DNA of 64,000 nt from Salegentibacter salinarum. Its GTDB lineage: Bacteria > Bacteroidota > Bacteroidia > Flavobacteriales > Flavobacteriaceae. Position 1 is the stretch's first letter; each line of letters begins with the position of its first letter. This document shows positions 41,803 through 51,182 of this stretch, piece by piece. Made by a program: the position numbers and the translations under genes. The stretch covers positions 496,001-560,000 of the forward strand of contig NZ_FUZC01000001.1 in assembly GCF_900168115.1 (NCBI RefSeq), written 5' to 3'. The notes under the pieces are model-generated. The model did no database searches and was not told the origin of the DNA. It saw only the letters and a list, made by a program, of their open reading frames with translations.

Positions 41803-42784
41803 AGAGCTATGTTTGGGCATAGATATATTTCCTGACGAAGTTTTAAGCTGGATAGTAGCAGAAAATCTCTGGAATATTTGGGTGCCCAAAAAATATGGTG
41901 GATTGGAATATACGCTTACTGAAGGACTTTCAAAACTGCAGGAATTAGCTCGAATTGACGGTAGTCTTGGCTGGACGGTAACTTTATGCAGTGGTGCTAA
42001 TTTCTTTATTGGAAACCTGGAACCTGAAGTTGCAGAACAGATTTTTAAAATTCCCAAAAGTACAATTTTAGGAGGCAGTGGCGGCGTTTTTGGAACAGCT
42101 GAAAAAATTGGAGATAATTATAAAATTTCCGGAACCTGGCGCTACGCAACAGGCGCAAATTATTTGACGCATTTTACCTTGAATGCTGAAATTTATGAAA
42201 ATGGTAAAGCTTTATTAAATGAAGATGGATCACCATACATACGATCGTTTATTTTACCTAAAAACGAAGTAAAAATTATTGAAGATTGGAACACGATGGG
42301 GTTAAAGGCTTCGGTTACGCATTCTTTTGAAGTGAAAAATATTCTGGTCCCGGCAGGTTTCAGTTTTATTTATAATGAATTTTACCAGCCGCAGGATATT
42401 TTTAAAATTCCGTTTTCTTTTTTTGCCGATTTAACGCTTTGGGTTAATTATGTGGGAATGGCCGAGCATTTTCTGGAAGAAGCACGCAGTTTTACTTCAG
42501 CAAGTATTCTGAAGAACTTAGAAAAATGTATTGCTGTTTCCCAGGATGAAGTTTCAGCATATTCCAAAGCTATTGAAGATGAAATTGCAGCCGGCAATAA
42601 AATCTTAGATCCTTATTCAGAAGAAATTCATTCTTCAGCTTCCCATTCAGTAAAAAATCTTTCAAAAAATATTATTGAAATCTACCCATTTTTAGGCGTA
42701 AAAGCCAGCATAAACGGTCATCATTCAAACCAGGTGTTTAGTGATTATTTTACCGCAACCCAACATCATATTTTTACGAAATAG
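41771..42784 (+). CDS. Acyl-CoA dehydrogenase-fold flavoprotein under TPP riboswitch control
   Basis: The 337-residue protein has the acyl-CoA dehydrogenase fold, closest in feel to flavin-dependent monooxygenases of the DszC/HsaA type: WVPKKYGGLEYTLTEGLSKLQELARIDGSLGWTVTLCSG, then GGVFGTAEKIGDNYKISGTWRYATGA (middle beta domain), WNTMGLKASVTHSFEVKNILVPAG, and a helical C-terminus. It is about 50 residues shorter than usual. The ATG at 41771 lies inside pnuT (32-base overlap), so it is translated from the same riboswitch-controlled mRNA. The substrate is unknown; a role in using or modifying an imported thiamine-related compound is inference. Confidence 0.75.
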   Translation: MKEDNKQQALRELCLGIDIFPDEVLSWIVAENLWNIWVPKKYGGLEYTLTEGLSKLQELARIDGSLGWTVTLCSGANFFIGNLEPEVAEQIFKIPKSTILGGSGGVFGTAEKIGDNYKISGTWRYATGANYLTHFTLNAEIYENGKALLNEDGSPYIRSFILPKNEVKIIEDWNTMGLKASVTHSFEVKNILVPAGFSFIYNEFYQPQDIFKIPFSFFADLTLWVNYVGMAEHFLEEARSFTSASILKNLEKCIAVSQDEVSAYSKAIEDEIAAGNKILDPYSEEIHSSASHSVKNLSKNIIEIYPFLGVKASINGHHSNQVFSDYFTATQHHIFTK

Positions 42785-42903
42785 AACTTTTTAAAATTTG
42801 CGAAATTGAAATAAGATTTAAAGTTAATTCATCTGTTTAGTGTTAGAAAATGATTATCATGATCAATGCGGTAAAATATTTAAAAACCGATTAAAAACTT
42901 AAG

Positions 42904-43566
42904 ATGAAATATAAAATAAATATAGAGAAAGTTCAAACAGTGGATGAAATCCGGGAATATTGGTCAAAGGAAGATTATATAGAATTGCTAAAAAGATTTG
43001 ATTATCCTGACGCTGAAGATTCCGATCCTGAAAGTTTAAGGGAATTGCTATTTATGGCCATAACCGATTTTGAACCCGGTGAAGCGGCTAAAGTGATTCT
43101 AGATTACAAGCTGGGCGAGGAATTATCTGAAGGGCAAATTGAGCAAATCTCCAACGATATGTTGATAGATACGGTTTGTGAAGAGTATCCTGAAATGGAA
43201 TTACAATCCAGATTATTCCACGTGAACCAACTGCTTTTTAAAGCCTACAACGGGAAATTCCCCAGTTCCAGCGCTACGATTATTAATTGTTCTATAACTT
43301 CTTCAAATTCCGATTCCAGCCTCGATGAAGCTACGATATTGAGAATATTAAACGACGGACTTTCTGACAGGAATATCGTTAAAAGATTGTTTGAAGAACA
43401 ATTGAATGGAAATGCCGAATTTCCGGAAGCAGAAAATATTATCTGGGATTTAGAGGTTTCAGAAAATGCGCAATATAAGATCATAACATCAGGAAATCTT
43501 ATTAAAAAAGATGAGGTAATTGCTTCAGAATGGGAGAAGGAAATAGAAGAAGATTCAGATAAATAA
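42904..43566 (+). CDS. Conserved hypothetical protein, soluble and acidic
   Basis: The 220-residue protein has no signal or membrane segment. The first half (VDEIREYWSKEDYIELLKRFDYPDAEDSDPESLRELLFMAITDFEPGEAAKVILDYKLGEELSEGQIEQISNDM) is helical and acidic, and a Ser-rich turn region precedes a mixed C-terminal half. I recognise no family or catalytic motif. It is followed by a hairpin and then an unrelated lipoprotein gene. Confidence 0.75.
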   Translation: MKYKINIEKVQTVDEIREYWSKEDYIELLKRFDYPDAEDSDPESLRELLFMAITDFEPGEAAKVILDYKLGEELSEGQIEQISNDMLIDTVCEEYPEMELQSRLFHVNQLLFKAYNGKFPSSSATIINCSITSSNSDSSLDEATILRILNDGLSDRNIVKRLFEEQLNGNAEFPEAENIIWDLEVSENAQYKIITSGNLIKKDEVIASEWEKEIEEDSDK

Positions 43567-43584
43567 ACTGAAAAGAATTGTTAC

Positions 43585-43619
43585 AGAGGGATAGAAATTT
43601 TATCTATTTTTATCCCTCT
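43585..43619 (+). other. Hairpin upstream of the 43631 lipoprotein gene
   Basis: AGAGGGATA (43585-43593) is mirrored by TATCCCTCT (43611-43619), with a T-rich loop. It starts 18 bases after one stop codon and ends 11 bases before the next ATG, so it could be an inefficient terminator or a leader structure of the lipoprotein mRNA. No T-run follows. Confidence 0.5.
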
Positions 43620-43630
43620 AAAATGTAATT

Positions 43631-44653
43631 ATGAAGACTACTTTCTTGCAATTTCTTGCTTTAACCTTGCTATTTGTTTCCTGTTCTACCGATAATAATA
43701 ATCCAGGAGGTTCAGAAAATCCGGAAACAGAAATTGAAGACACTTTCAATTATTTGGCCCTTCGGGCCGATGGAAATTTATACGAAATTGGGAATAAAAC
43801 AGGAGAAGTTTCGGCTGTTGGTTCAATTTCAGCAATGCAGAATAATCTAAATATGATTCCCAATGCAGTAACGGCTTCAGAAGAAAAAATCTTTATATAC
43901 GAACATCTTTTTGATCCCTTTCAGGGTAGGGTTTTGGTAATGGATAAAGAAACCAGGTCTGTAGAAGTTTTTGTACTTGATTTTCCGGTGGAAGTATATG
44001 GTGAAAATGCTGGCTTGAATAGTTTAGACTGGGATGCCGGGCAAGGAAACCTGGTAGGAATTGTAAAAGATGAAATGGATTATAATAACAATAATACTAG
44101 CCGGGTAGTAAGGATAGATCCCGAAACTATGACCCTGAGTTATGAAGAAATTTCTTTTGAGCATAATTTCACCCTTTCTACGAGCCTGCTTGGTAACAAA
44201 TTGTTTGCACTAAGCTCCACCACCGGGGAGTTGGAAAAGGCTGAACTTCTGCAAATTGATTTATCCGCCAAAACGCTTAAGCCGCTTGAAATTTCTGATA
44301 CCGAACTTTTTATAAGCAACCTCGCTAACAACGGAACTGATGATTTTCTTTTTGGTTTATTGCCGGTTAGGGGTAGTTCTTTGATGGGTGAAATGGAAGC
44401 CTATAAACTGAATCTTGACAATAATGAATTTGAAGCGCTGCCGGAGGTAGGAAGGTTCTCGGCCCGTCAACTTGCCCGAAAGAGCTTCTGCAATAAGAAA
44501 TTTAATGAGTTTGCTGAACTGGTTTTTAAAGAGGGCAAAAATCATTTACTCCAGTATAATCACCAGGAAAATGATTTGAGTCTCCTGGAACTAAGTGGAG
44601 CCGAGGATTTTGGTTCTTCTATTATTATAATTGATTATGTTGAGGTTCAGTAA
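43631..44653 (+). CDS. Hypothetical lipoprotein, beta-propeller-like
   Basis: The 340-residue protein has a lipoprotein signal with Cys19 (LLFVSCSTDNNN) followed by a Gly/Asn/Glu-rich linker. The rest repeats a pattern of short strands with alternating hydrophobic residues (FNYLALRADGNLYEIGNKTGEVSAVGSI, VLVMDKETRSVEVFVLDF, VVRIDPETMTLSYEEISF), which suggests a seven-bladed propeller. I cannot name the family. It is preceded by a hairpin and separated by 63 bases from the following oxidoreductase gene. Confidence 0.75.
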   Translation: MKTTFLQFLALTLLFVSCSTDNNNPGGSENPETEIEDTFNYLALRADGNLYEIGNKTGEVSAVGSISAMQNNLNMIPNAVTASEEKIFIYEHLFDPFQGRVLVMDKETRSVEVFVLDFPVEVYGENAGLNSLDWDAGQGNLVGIVKDEMDYNNNNTSRVVRIDPETMTLSYEEISFEHNFTLSTSLLGNKLFALSSTTGELEKAELLQIDLSAKTLKPLEISDTELFISNLANNGTDDFLFGLLPVRGSSLMGEMEAYKLNLDNNEFEALPEVGRFSARQLARKSFCNKKFNEFAELVFKEGKNHLLQYNHQENDLSLLELSGAEDFGSSIIIIDYVEVQ

Positions 44654-44716
44654 TATGGTTAAGATTTTTAGCTGAATAATTTTTATTTCTTTTCTAACTA
44701 AATACCATTAGCCATT

Positions 44717-45814
44717 ATGAAAAAAGCTTGTACATTATTTCTTTTCAGCCTGTTTGTTTCTCAAAGTTTCTCCCAGGAAAAAATAAAGGTTGCGGTGGCG
44801 GGCTTAACTCACGGTCATGTAAATTGGATTTTTAACCGGGAGGGAAAAAACGATATAGAAATTGTTGGTATTTATGAAACCAATAAAGAACTTATTAAGA
44901 AATATTCAGAAAACTACGATCTTGATAAATCTCTTTTTTATACTGATTTTGAAGAAATGCTGGATAAAGTAAAACCCGATGCGGTTTCAGCATTTGGGGC
45001 TACCAACGAACATATTAACGTTATGAGGGCGTGTGCACCAAGAAAAATTCACGTCATGGTAGAAAAACCATTGGCTACTACCGTAAAAGATGCTAAAGAA
45101 ATTGAAAAGCTGGCTAAACAACATTCCATTCAGGTGCTTACTAATTATGAAACTTCCTGGTATGCGAGTAATCAATATATAAAAGATTTAGTTGAAGAAG
45201 ATCAACTTGGGGATATTAGTAAAGTAATGGTTAACTCCGGTCATCAGGGACCAAAGGAAATTGGGGTTAGTGAGGAGTTTCTTGAAATTCTGGTAAATCC
45301 TGAGAAAAACGGAGCCGGTGCCTTAATGGATTTTGGTTGTTACGGTGCCAATTTAATGACCTGGCTAATGAAGGGAGAAAAACCTGTTTCGGTTACTGCG
45401 GTAACCAATCAGAATAAACCTGAGATCTATAAGGAAGTTGATGATGAAGCCACAATTATTCTTCAATATGGAAAAGCACAAGCTGTAATTCAGGCTTCGT
45501 GGGACTGGACTTTTTCAAGAAAGGATATGGAGGTTTATGGTGAGAATAGTTACGCAATAGCCAGCGATGCTACCACTGTAAAAATGCGAACCGATGCAGA
45601 TAAACCTGAAAATATTGTGAAGCTGGATTCCCTGGAAGCGCCTTACGACGATCCATTTTCTTACCTGGCGGCAGTTGTAAATGGGGAAATAGAAGTAAAC
45701 GATTTCGGTTTGTACAGCCTCCCATTAAATCTTATTGTTGTAGAAATTTTAGAGAAAGCAATGGAATCGGCTAAAACCGGAAAGACCATACATTTTCAAA
45801 AAAATGATTTCTAA
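44717..45814 (+). CDS. Exported Gfo/Idh/MocA family oxidoreductase
   Basis: The 365-residue protein carries a signal peptide (1-20, QSFSQ), unusual for a nicotinamide-dependent enzyme but common for Bacteroidota members of this family. The Rossmann region reads KVAVAGLTHGHVNWIF, then FGATNEHINVMRACAPRKIHVMVEKPLATTVKDAKEIEKLA, which contains the EKP motif. The C-terminal half has DFGCYGANLMTWLM. Cytoplasmic relatives act on sugars and inositols; the substrate here is unknown. A GC-rich hairpin follows the stop codon. Confidence 0.88.
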   Translation: MKKACTLFLFSLFVSQSFSQEKIKVAVAGLTHGHVNWIFNREGKNDIEIVGIYETNKELIKKYSENYDLDKSLFYTDFEEMLDKVKPDAVSAFGATNEHINVMRACAPRKIHVMVEKPLATTVKDAKEIEKLAKQHSIQVLTNYETSWYASNQYIKDLVEEDQLGDISKVMVNSGHQGPKEIGVSEEFLEILVNPEKNGAGALMDFGCYGANLMTWLMKGEKPVSVTAVTNQNKPEIYKEVDDEATIILQYGKAQAVIQASWDWTFSRKDMEVYGENSYAIASDATTVKMRTDADKPENIVKLDSLEAPYDDPFSYLAAVVNGEIEVNDFGLYSLPLNLIVVEILEKAMESAKTGKTIHFQKNDF

Positions 45815-45828
45815 AATGTTTCCATAAA

Positions 45829-45868
45829 AAAAGGGGGATTGACTTTTATTTCAGAATTGCCCCCTTTC
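45829..45868 (+). terminator. Probable terminator after the Gfo/Idh/MocA gene
   Basis: AAAGGGGG and CCCCCTTT pair around a loop of about 20 bases, shortly after the stop codon. Only a weak T-run (TCTT) follows. Confidence 0.6.
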
Positions 45869-46043
45869 TTACCCCAATTATACACTTCAAAATTAACTCA
45901 GTTAAAGCTTATTCAGGTTAAATCAAGGTCAAGGAAATACTAAGATTGTATTATCGGTTAGATTTATTTTTAGATTAACATTCATTTAAAAATCAGGAGA
46001 CAAGCCTTAATTTTTAAATAACCTATCCCAGAATTTTAGGGTC

Positions 46044-46051
46044 TAATTTTG
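46044..46051 (+). promoter_or_regulatory. -7 box of the 46078 gene
   Basis: TAATTTTG then C matches TAnnTTTGC, 26 bases before the ATG. Confidence 0.5.
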
Positions 46052-46077
46052 CTGAAAATAATACTAAAAATTAAGTT

Positions 46078-46338
46078 ATGACTTCAAATGAAAAGAACAA
46101 TTTGGCTTTGGAAACTTTAAAATTTCCGGTTAGGTACGACAACAGGCAACAAACAATATGGGATGCCAAAGACATGATGGTTTGTGATATTCGCGGCTGG
46201 GGAAAAATTCAATTTATGAACAAATCTGAAGCACGCCAGGATGCTATAGGTGAATTAATTGCCAATTTGCTCAATAAATTTCACCGCAACGAAAATTCCA
46301 AAATAGACGAAGAACTTTTTAGGATGTTGGCCTCCTAG
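46078..46338 (+). CDS. Conserved hypothetical protein, 86 residues
   Basis: The small soluble protein starts MTSNEKNNLALETLKFPVRYDN; the middle reads MMVCDIRGWGKIQFMNKSEARQDAIGELIANLLNKF, with a hydrophobic-aromatic strand and an amphipathic helix, and the end is acidic. It looks like a small domain seen in uncharacterised Bacteroidota and phage-related proteins, but I cannot place it. It has its own -7 box and stands alone, with a long gap before it. Confidence 0.7.
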   Translation: MTSNEKNNLALETLKFPVRYDNRQQTIWDAKDMMVCDIRGWGKIQFMNKSEARQDAIGELIANLLNKFHRNENSKIDEELFRMLAS

Positions 46339-46475
46339 GTTTAAGTATATTTAATTGATTATGTTAAATCCATTATTAAATTTTAAAGAATTGAATAAGG
46401 ACCTTATATTTAGCTGCATTATCCTTGAGTATTTTATTAAAAACCGCCCTTCCGGTTTGCTTAACCAACGTCAAC

Positions 46476-47201
46476 ATGCGGCAACAATTTATACTTCTAT
46501 TTTCTCTAGCCCTACTTAGCACTAACCTCAGCGTTTTTTCGCAGGAATACAGGGAAGTATTTAAAAATTTTGATGAGCTCGTAAATATTGAAAACACCAA
46601 TTTATTATACGGGAAGGAATATGTAGAACAGCACGCCACTATAAATAATAAACATAAATTTTTTCAAACTTCTGGGTTTTTGAATGGAGACGTAGTTTAC
46701 AGCGGGGAAACTTATTACGACCTCGACTTAAAATATAATGTTTTTGAAGATTTACTTATTGTAAGAGTTAAAAAAGAAGGCGGGGAAGCAACTTATCAAT
46801 TATTTAAAAATAGAATTGAAAGCTTCAGGATTGATGGGCGAAATTTTATAAATATATCGCCGAAAAAAAATGCCGAAATTCAGGGATTTTTTGAAATATT
46901 TAGTGAAGACGCTTCGCTAAAACTACTCAAAAATCATCGAAAGAAATTAAAGAAAATCCTCACTACAAATTTTACTTATTTTGAATTTGAACCGGAGCCG
47001 ACGCAGTATGCCGTAGCTATTTCAGGGAAATATTTCAAGGTAAATTCCCAAGCGGGTTGGTTAGATGTTTTTCCCGAACATAAGGAGAAGATCGAAAGCT
47101 ATTTTAGCTCCAATCAGGCTTTAAAAGAAACTGACCCCGATAACTTTTTGCTTCGATTATTTAGCGAGATTTCTGAATCATATAAATCGAATAACTCTTA
47201 A
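46476..47201 (+). CDS. Exported hypothetical protein preceding a TonB receptor
   Basis: The 241-residue protein starts at ATG 46476 with a signal peptide (about 1-20, LSVFSQEYREVF); the longer frame from 46425 is not supported. The rest is strand-rich with several Lys and Asn and no motif I know. Its stop lies five bases before the start of the TonB-dependent receptor gene, so they form one transcription unit, probably with the two genes beyond. Its role is likely tied to the receptor, for example as a periplasmic partner; this is inference. Confidence 0.72.
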   Translation: MRQQFILLFSLALLSTNLSVFSQEYREVFKNFDELVNIENTNLLYGKEYVEQHATINNKHKFFQTSGFLNGDVVYSGETYYDLDLKYNVFEDLLIVRVKKEGGEATYQLFKNRIESFRIDGRNFINISPKKNAEIQGFFEIFSEDASLKLLKNHRKKLKKILTTNFTYFEFEPEPTQYAVAISGKYFKVNSQAGWLDVFPEHKEKIESYFSSNQALKETDPDNFLLRLFSEISESYKSNNS

Positions 47202-47206
47202 TTCGA

Positions 47207-49993
47207 ATGAGAATATTTCTAATTTTTCTATTCTTTCTCTGCAATGTTTTAAAGCTTTCAGCCCAGGAAAATCCACGAATTGATCTAAGTTTTGAAGATG
47301 CAACGGTAGAAGAAGTTATGATGATGATTGAAGACCGGACCGCTTACAAGTTTTTTTATTCCGAGGAGTGGATCGATGATAGTTTAATTTCAGGTTCATA
47401 TAACAATGAAGATATAGAAACCGTACTTACTGAAATTTTTAATGCTACAAATCTAAATTTCTTTATTCTCAATGATCAAATTATTATCACCAGGAATAAT
47501 GTTATTTATGATGAATTGCCCACTAGTTTTTATCCAGAAAGAAGCGCGGATACTTTAGCCAATGATAAACCCGTGGCGGTGAGTGAAGATTCTGAAGAAA
47601 GAAATCATCAGCCTGTTTTTTACCGGGAATCAGGAACTGTTGCAGCAGAAGAAATTGAAACAATTTACATAGGGAAGGAAGATAAATCAAACCCCAAAAA
47701 TCGGTTTATACTTTCAGGAATTGTCACTAATGCTGAAACCGGTTTGCCTATTTCAAATTTATCGGTGGTAACCGCAAGTGGAAATCAGGGTTCGGTTACT
47801 AATGAGGAAGGTTATTATGAACTGGAACTTCCGGCAGGCGCCAGTATTATTGAAACTATTTCGCTGGGAAATTTAGACGTTAAAAAACGGATTGTAATTT
47901 ATAATGATGGTCAACTAAACCTTAGCCTGGATGAAAGTTTTGAGCAGTTAGGAGAAGTTTTGGTAGACTCCGAAGCCGATCGTAATGTGAGGAGCGTTAT
48001 TGCCGGAGTAGAAAGTATAGACGTAAGCCAAATTAAAAATATTCCCCTGGTACTTGGCGAAAGGGATATTCTAAAGGTTGCCACTACTTTGCCAGGAATA
48101 ACAACCGCAGGGGAAGGTGCTGCCGGTTATAATGTTAGGGGCGGAAAAACCGATCAAAATCTTATTTTACTTGACGATGCGGTAATTTATAATCCTGCCC
48201 ATTTCTTCGGAATTTTCTCAGGAATAAACCCTTTTACAACGGGCGAGGTAGATATTTATAAAGGAAATATTCCTGCCGAATACGGCGGTAGGCTATCATC
48301 GGTATTTGATATTAAAAGTAAAGACGCTAATACTGAAAAATTCGTGGGGGAAGTTTCAGTGGGTCCCGTAACCAGTAATGTTGCTTTAGAAATTCCTATT
48401 GTAAAAGATAAATCTGGCTTGATGCTGGGCGGAAGAAGCACTTATTCCGATTGGATCTTGAGAAATCTGGACGAAGAATCTCTTTCCAACAGCAGCGCAT
48501 CGTTTTATGATCTTATCGCAAAATACAATCATAAGTTCAGTGAAAAGACCAGTTTGAGAACTACGGGGTATTACAGCCGTGATGTTTTTAGTATTACTTC
48601 AGATTCGCTTTTCAGGTACAGCAACCTGGTTTTTTCTGCAAACCTTAATCATAAGTTTAATGAGCGCAATGAGATGGAGGTGGTGGTCTCAAATAGCGGT
48701 TACCAGTTTGATATAGATTACGAGAGTGAGTTTAATAATAATTTCACTTCCGGGTATAACATCAATGAAACTGAAGCGAAAATAAAGATGAATTACCGGC
48801 ATAGTTCTGCCCATAATTTTGAATATGGTTTAAGTAGCAAACTTTATCTTGTAGATCCCGGGGAAATTTCTCCCCTGGGTAGTGAATCTATAGTTGAGCC
48901 TTTTCAAATTGACAGGGAACAAGGCCTGGAGAGTGCAATTTTTATTTCTGATAATTTTAAAGTGAATGATGAGTTGCTGATAAGTGCAGGATTGAGATAT
49001 TCATTGTACGCAGCTATGGGACCAAAATCGCAAAATACCTACGAAGAAGGTTTACCCAGAAACGAATCTACTTTAACAGGATCGCGGGAAGTAGGAAATG
49101 GAGAAGTAATTGAAACCTATGCTCGGCCGGAGTTCAGGCTTTCTGCCAGGTATGCTTTTTTGCCCGATTTTTCTACTAAAATAAGTTACAATAATACCTA
49201 TCAATATATTCATACGCTTTCCAATAACACCACTATTTCGCCCACTGATACGTATAAGCTAACCGATCTTAATATTAAGCCCCAACAGGCAAAACAATAT
49301 TCCCTGGGATTATATAAGAATTTCAAGGAAAATATGTACGAGTTTAGTGTTGAAGGCTATTATAAAGAATCAGATAATATTTTAGATTACAAAGTTGGAG
49401 CCCAGTTATTTTTAAATGAAAATGTAGAAACCGAAGTATTACAAGGCGATGGAAAAGCTTACGGAGTAGAATTTCTACTGAAAAAATCTGAAGGAAGGCT
49501 TAATGGGTGGCTGGGATACACTTATTCCCGGTCTTTACTGAGGTTAGATGGGGAGTTTAGGGAACAAAGGGTAAATAATGGAGATTTTTTTCCAGCAAAC
49601 TTTGATAAACCTCACGATGTTAGCCTGGTTGCTAATTATAAATTAACTAAAAGGTTTAGTTTTTCAGCTAACTTTGTCTATCAAACCGGAAGGCCAGTTA
49701 CTATACCGGTGGGTAAATTTAACCCGGGAACCGGTCAGCTGCCTGTTTACAGCGATAGGAACCAATTTAGAATCCCCGATTATTACAGGTTAGATCTTAG
49801 TTTTAATGTAGAGGGGAATCACAAGATTGAAAAATTCGCACATAGTTTCTGGAATATTTCAGTGTATAACGTGTTGGGGAGGAACAATCCGTATTCGGTA
49901 TTTTTTGTAACCGATGATGGTGATATTCAGGCATACCAGAGTTCTATTTTTTCAATACCAATTCCTACGATTACGTATAATTTCAGGTTTTAA
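47207..49993 (+). CDS. TonB-dependent receptor with STN and carboxypeptidase-regulatory-like domains
   Basis: The 928-residue outer membrane protein has a signal peptide (1-20, LSAQ), an STN domain (about 22-105; DATVEEVMMMIEDRTAYKFFYSEEW), a carboxypeptidase-regulatory-like beta domain (about 165-250), a plug (about 275-390; GAAGYNVRGGKTDQNLILLDDAVIYNPAHFFG) and a 22-strand-type barrel to the C-terminal Phe (TITYNFRF). The STN domain often contacts an anti-sigma factor, but none is present nearby. It is followed by a DUF4249 lipoprotein gene and a plug-like protein gene, a combination frequent in Flavobacteriaceae. Cargo is unknown. Confidence 0.92.
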   Translation: MRIFLIFLFFLCNVLKLSAQENPRIDLSFEDATVEEVMMMIEDRTAYKFFYSEEWIDDSLISGSYNNEDIETVLTEIFNATNLNFFILNDQIIITRNNVIYDELPTSFYPERSADTLANDKPVAVSEDSEERNHQPVFYRESGTVAAEEIETIYIGKEDKSNPKNRFILSGIVTNAETGLPISNLSVVTASGNQGSVTNEEGYYELELPAGASIIETISLGNLDVKKRIVIYNDGQLNLSLDESFEQLGEVLVDSEADRNVRSVIAGVESIDVSQIKNIPLVLGERDILKVATTLPGITTAGEGAAGYNVRGGKTDQNLILLDDAVIYNPAHFFGIFSGINPFTTGEVDIYKGNIPAEYGGRLSSVFDIKSKDANTEKFVGEVSVGPVTSNVALEIPIVKDKSGLMLGGRSTYSDWILRNLDEESLSNSSASFYDLIAKYNHKFSEKTSLRTTGYYSRDVFSITSDSLFRYSNLVFSANLNHKFNERNEMEVVVSNSGYQFDIDYESEFNNNFTSGYNINETEAKIKMNYRHSSAHNFEYGLSSKLYLVDPGEISPLGSESIVEPFQIDREQGLESAIFISDNFKVNDELLISAGLRYSLYAAMGPKSQNTYEEGLPRNESTLTGSREVGNGEVIETYARPEFRLSARYAFLPDFSTKISYNNTYQYIHTLSNNTTISPTDTYKLTDLNIKPQQAKQYSLGLYKNFKENMYEFSVEGYYKESDNILDYKVGAQLFLNENVETEVLQGDGKAYGVEFLLKKSEGRLNGWLGYTYSRSLLRLDGEFREQRVNNGDFFPANFDKPHDVSLVANYKLTKRFSFSANFVYQTGRPVTIPVGKFNPGTGQLPVYSDRNQFRIPDYYRLDLSFNVEGNHKIEKFAHSFWNISVYNVLGRNNPYSVFFVTDDGDIQAYQSSIFSIPIPTITYNFRF

Positions 49994-50011
49994 TTTAAAA
50001 GATTCAGGACC

Positions 50012-51172
50012 ATGTTTTCAAAACAACAAATATTAATACTGCTTTTTACCGGTTTTTGCCTGTTTCAGTCTTGCGTAGAACCTATAGAATTTGAAACCGA
50101 TGAATATGAGAATATCCTTGCGGTAAGAGCCACAATAACCGATGATTTAGAAACACAGAAGGTTTATTTAAGCCGAACATTTCTTTTTGGCGAAGATGGT
50201 CCCGCGCCTGAAAGCAATGCCTCAGTTCGGATTACCGATGAAGTCGGAAACGAGTATGAATTCAGGGAAGCCGAAAACGGTGAATATCATTCTGTAGATC
50301 AATTCAAAGCCCAACCCGAAACCGATTATCAACTTCAAATTGAGACTGCAAATGGCGTTTCTTATACTTCAGAGCCTACCCAATTGGCAAGTAGTTCGCC
50401 TATAGATAATGTAGAAGCACAGCGACTCACAGTAAACGGAGAAAACGGGATTGCTATTGAGGTAGATAATTATAATACCAATGACGCGACTCAATTTTAT
50501 CGTTATGAATATGAAGAAACCTATAAGATAGTTTCGCGTTATAGTTCCGACTCCGATCTTATTTATGAAAACGGACAATTTAAAGTTATTCCTAAAACAC
50601 GGGAAGAACGGGTTTGCTATAATACCTTAAATTCTACCAATTATATCCTGGCAAATACCAGCAATTTAAGTGAGAATAATGTAGAAAAATTTCTGGTTAA
50701 ATTCGTTGAAACAGCCAACCCAAAACTCTCGCAACGCTATAGTTTGTTGGTAAGGCAAATTGGTATTAGCAGGGATGCGCATTATTATTACAACGCCATG
50801 GAACGTCTTTCAGGCAGCGATAATTTATTTTCTCAAAATCAGCCGGGTTTTGTAGAAGGAAATATTATTTCTGAAAACCCCGATGTAAAGGTTTTAGGTT
50901 ATTTTAATGTTTCTTCGGTTTCTACCAAAAGAATATTTTTTGATTATCAAGATTTTTACAGCATTGAAGATCCTAGGCCATATTTTAGCGAAGACTGTAA
51001 TCCTGCACATCCTGTAACGCCTGCAGATTTGGAAAAACTCATTCCAGTGTTGCAAAGTGGTTATGTGAAATTGCTTAGAACCAAATTTCCAACCTTTGAA
51101 GTTGTGGAAACCGAATGTATAGATTGCAATGTATGGGGTACAAATGTTAAACCAGACTTTTGGGAAGAGTAA
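50012..51172 (+). CDS. DUF4249 lipoprotein
   Basis: The 386-residue protein has a lipoprotein signal (GFCLFQSCVEPIEFE). The mature part begins with the hallmark VRATITDDLETQKVYLSRTFLFGED and an Ig-like beta domain (about 35-130, FKAQPETDYQLQIETANG), then a longer strand-rich region with several Cys (EDCNPAHP, ECIDCNVWG) near the end. DUF4249 proteins accompany TonB receptors as outer-membrane lipoproteins, in a position analogous to SusD. It starts 19 bases after the receptor gene and is followed 10 bases later by the next gene. Confidence 0.9.
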   Translation: MFSKQQILILLFTGFCLFQSCVEPIEFETDEYENILAVRATITDDLETQKVYLSRTFLFGEDGPAPESNASVRITDEVGNEYEFREAENGEYHSVDQFKAQPETDYQLQIETANGVSYTSEPTQLASSSPIDNVEAQRLTVNGENGIAIEVDNYNTNDATQFYRYEYEETYKIVSRYSSDSDLIYENGQFKVIPKTREERVCYNTLNSTNYILANTSNLSENNVEKFLVKFVETANPKLSQRYSLLVRQIGISRDAHYYYNAMERLSGSDNLFSQNQPGFVEGNIISENPDVKVLGYFNVSSVSTKRIFFDYQDFYSIEDPRPYFSEDCNPAHPVTPADLEKLIPVLQSGYVKLLRTKFPTFEVVETECIDCNVWGTNVKPDFWEE

Positions 51173-51182
51173 AAAGTTAAAA

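Noticed and set aside
47207-49993. Sigma/anti-sigma regulated receptor system
   Set aside because: The STN domain is present but no ECF sigma or FecR-like gene is in the neighbourhood.
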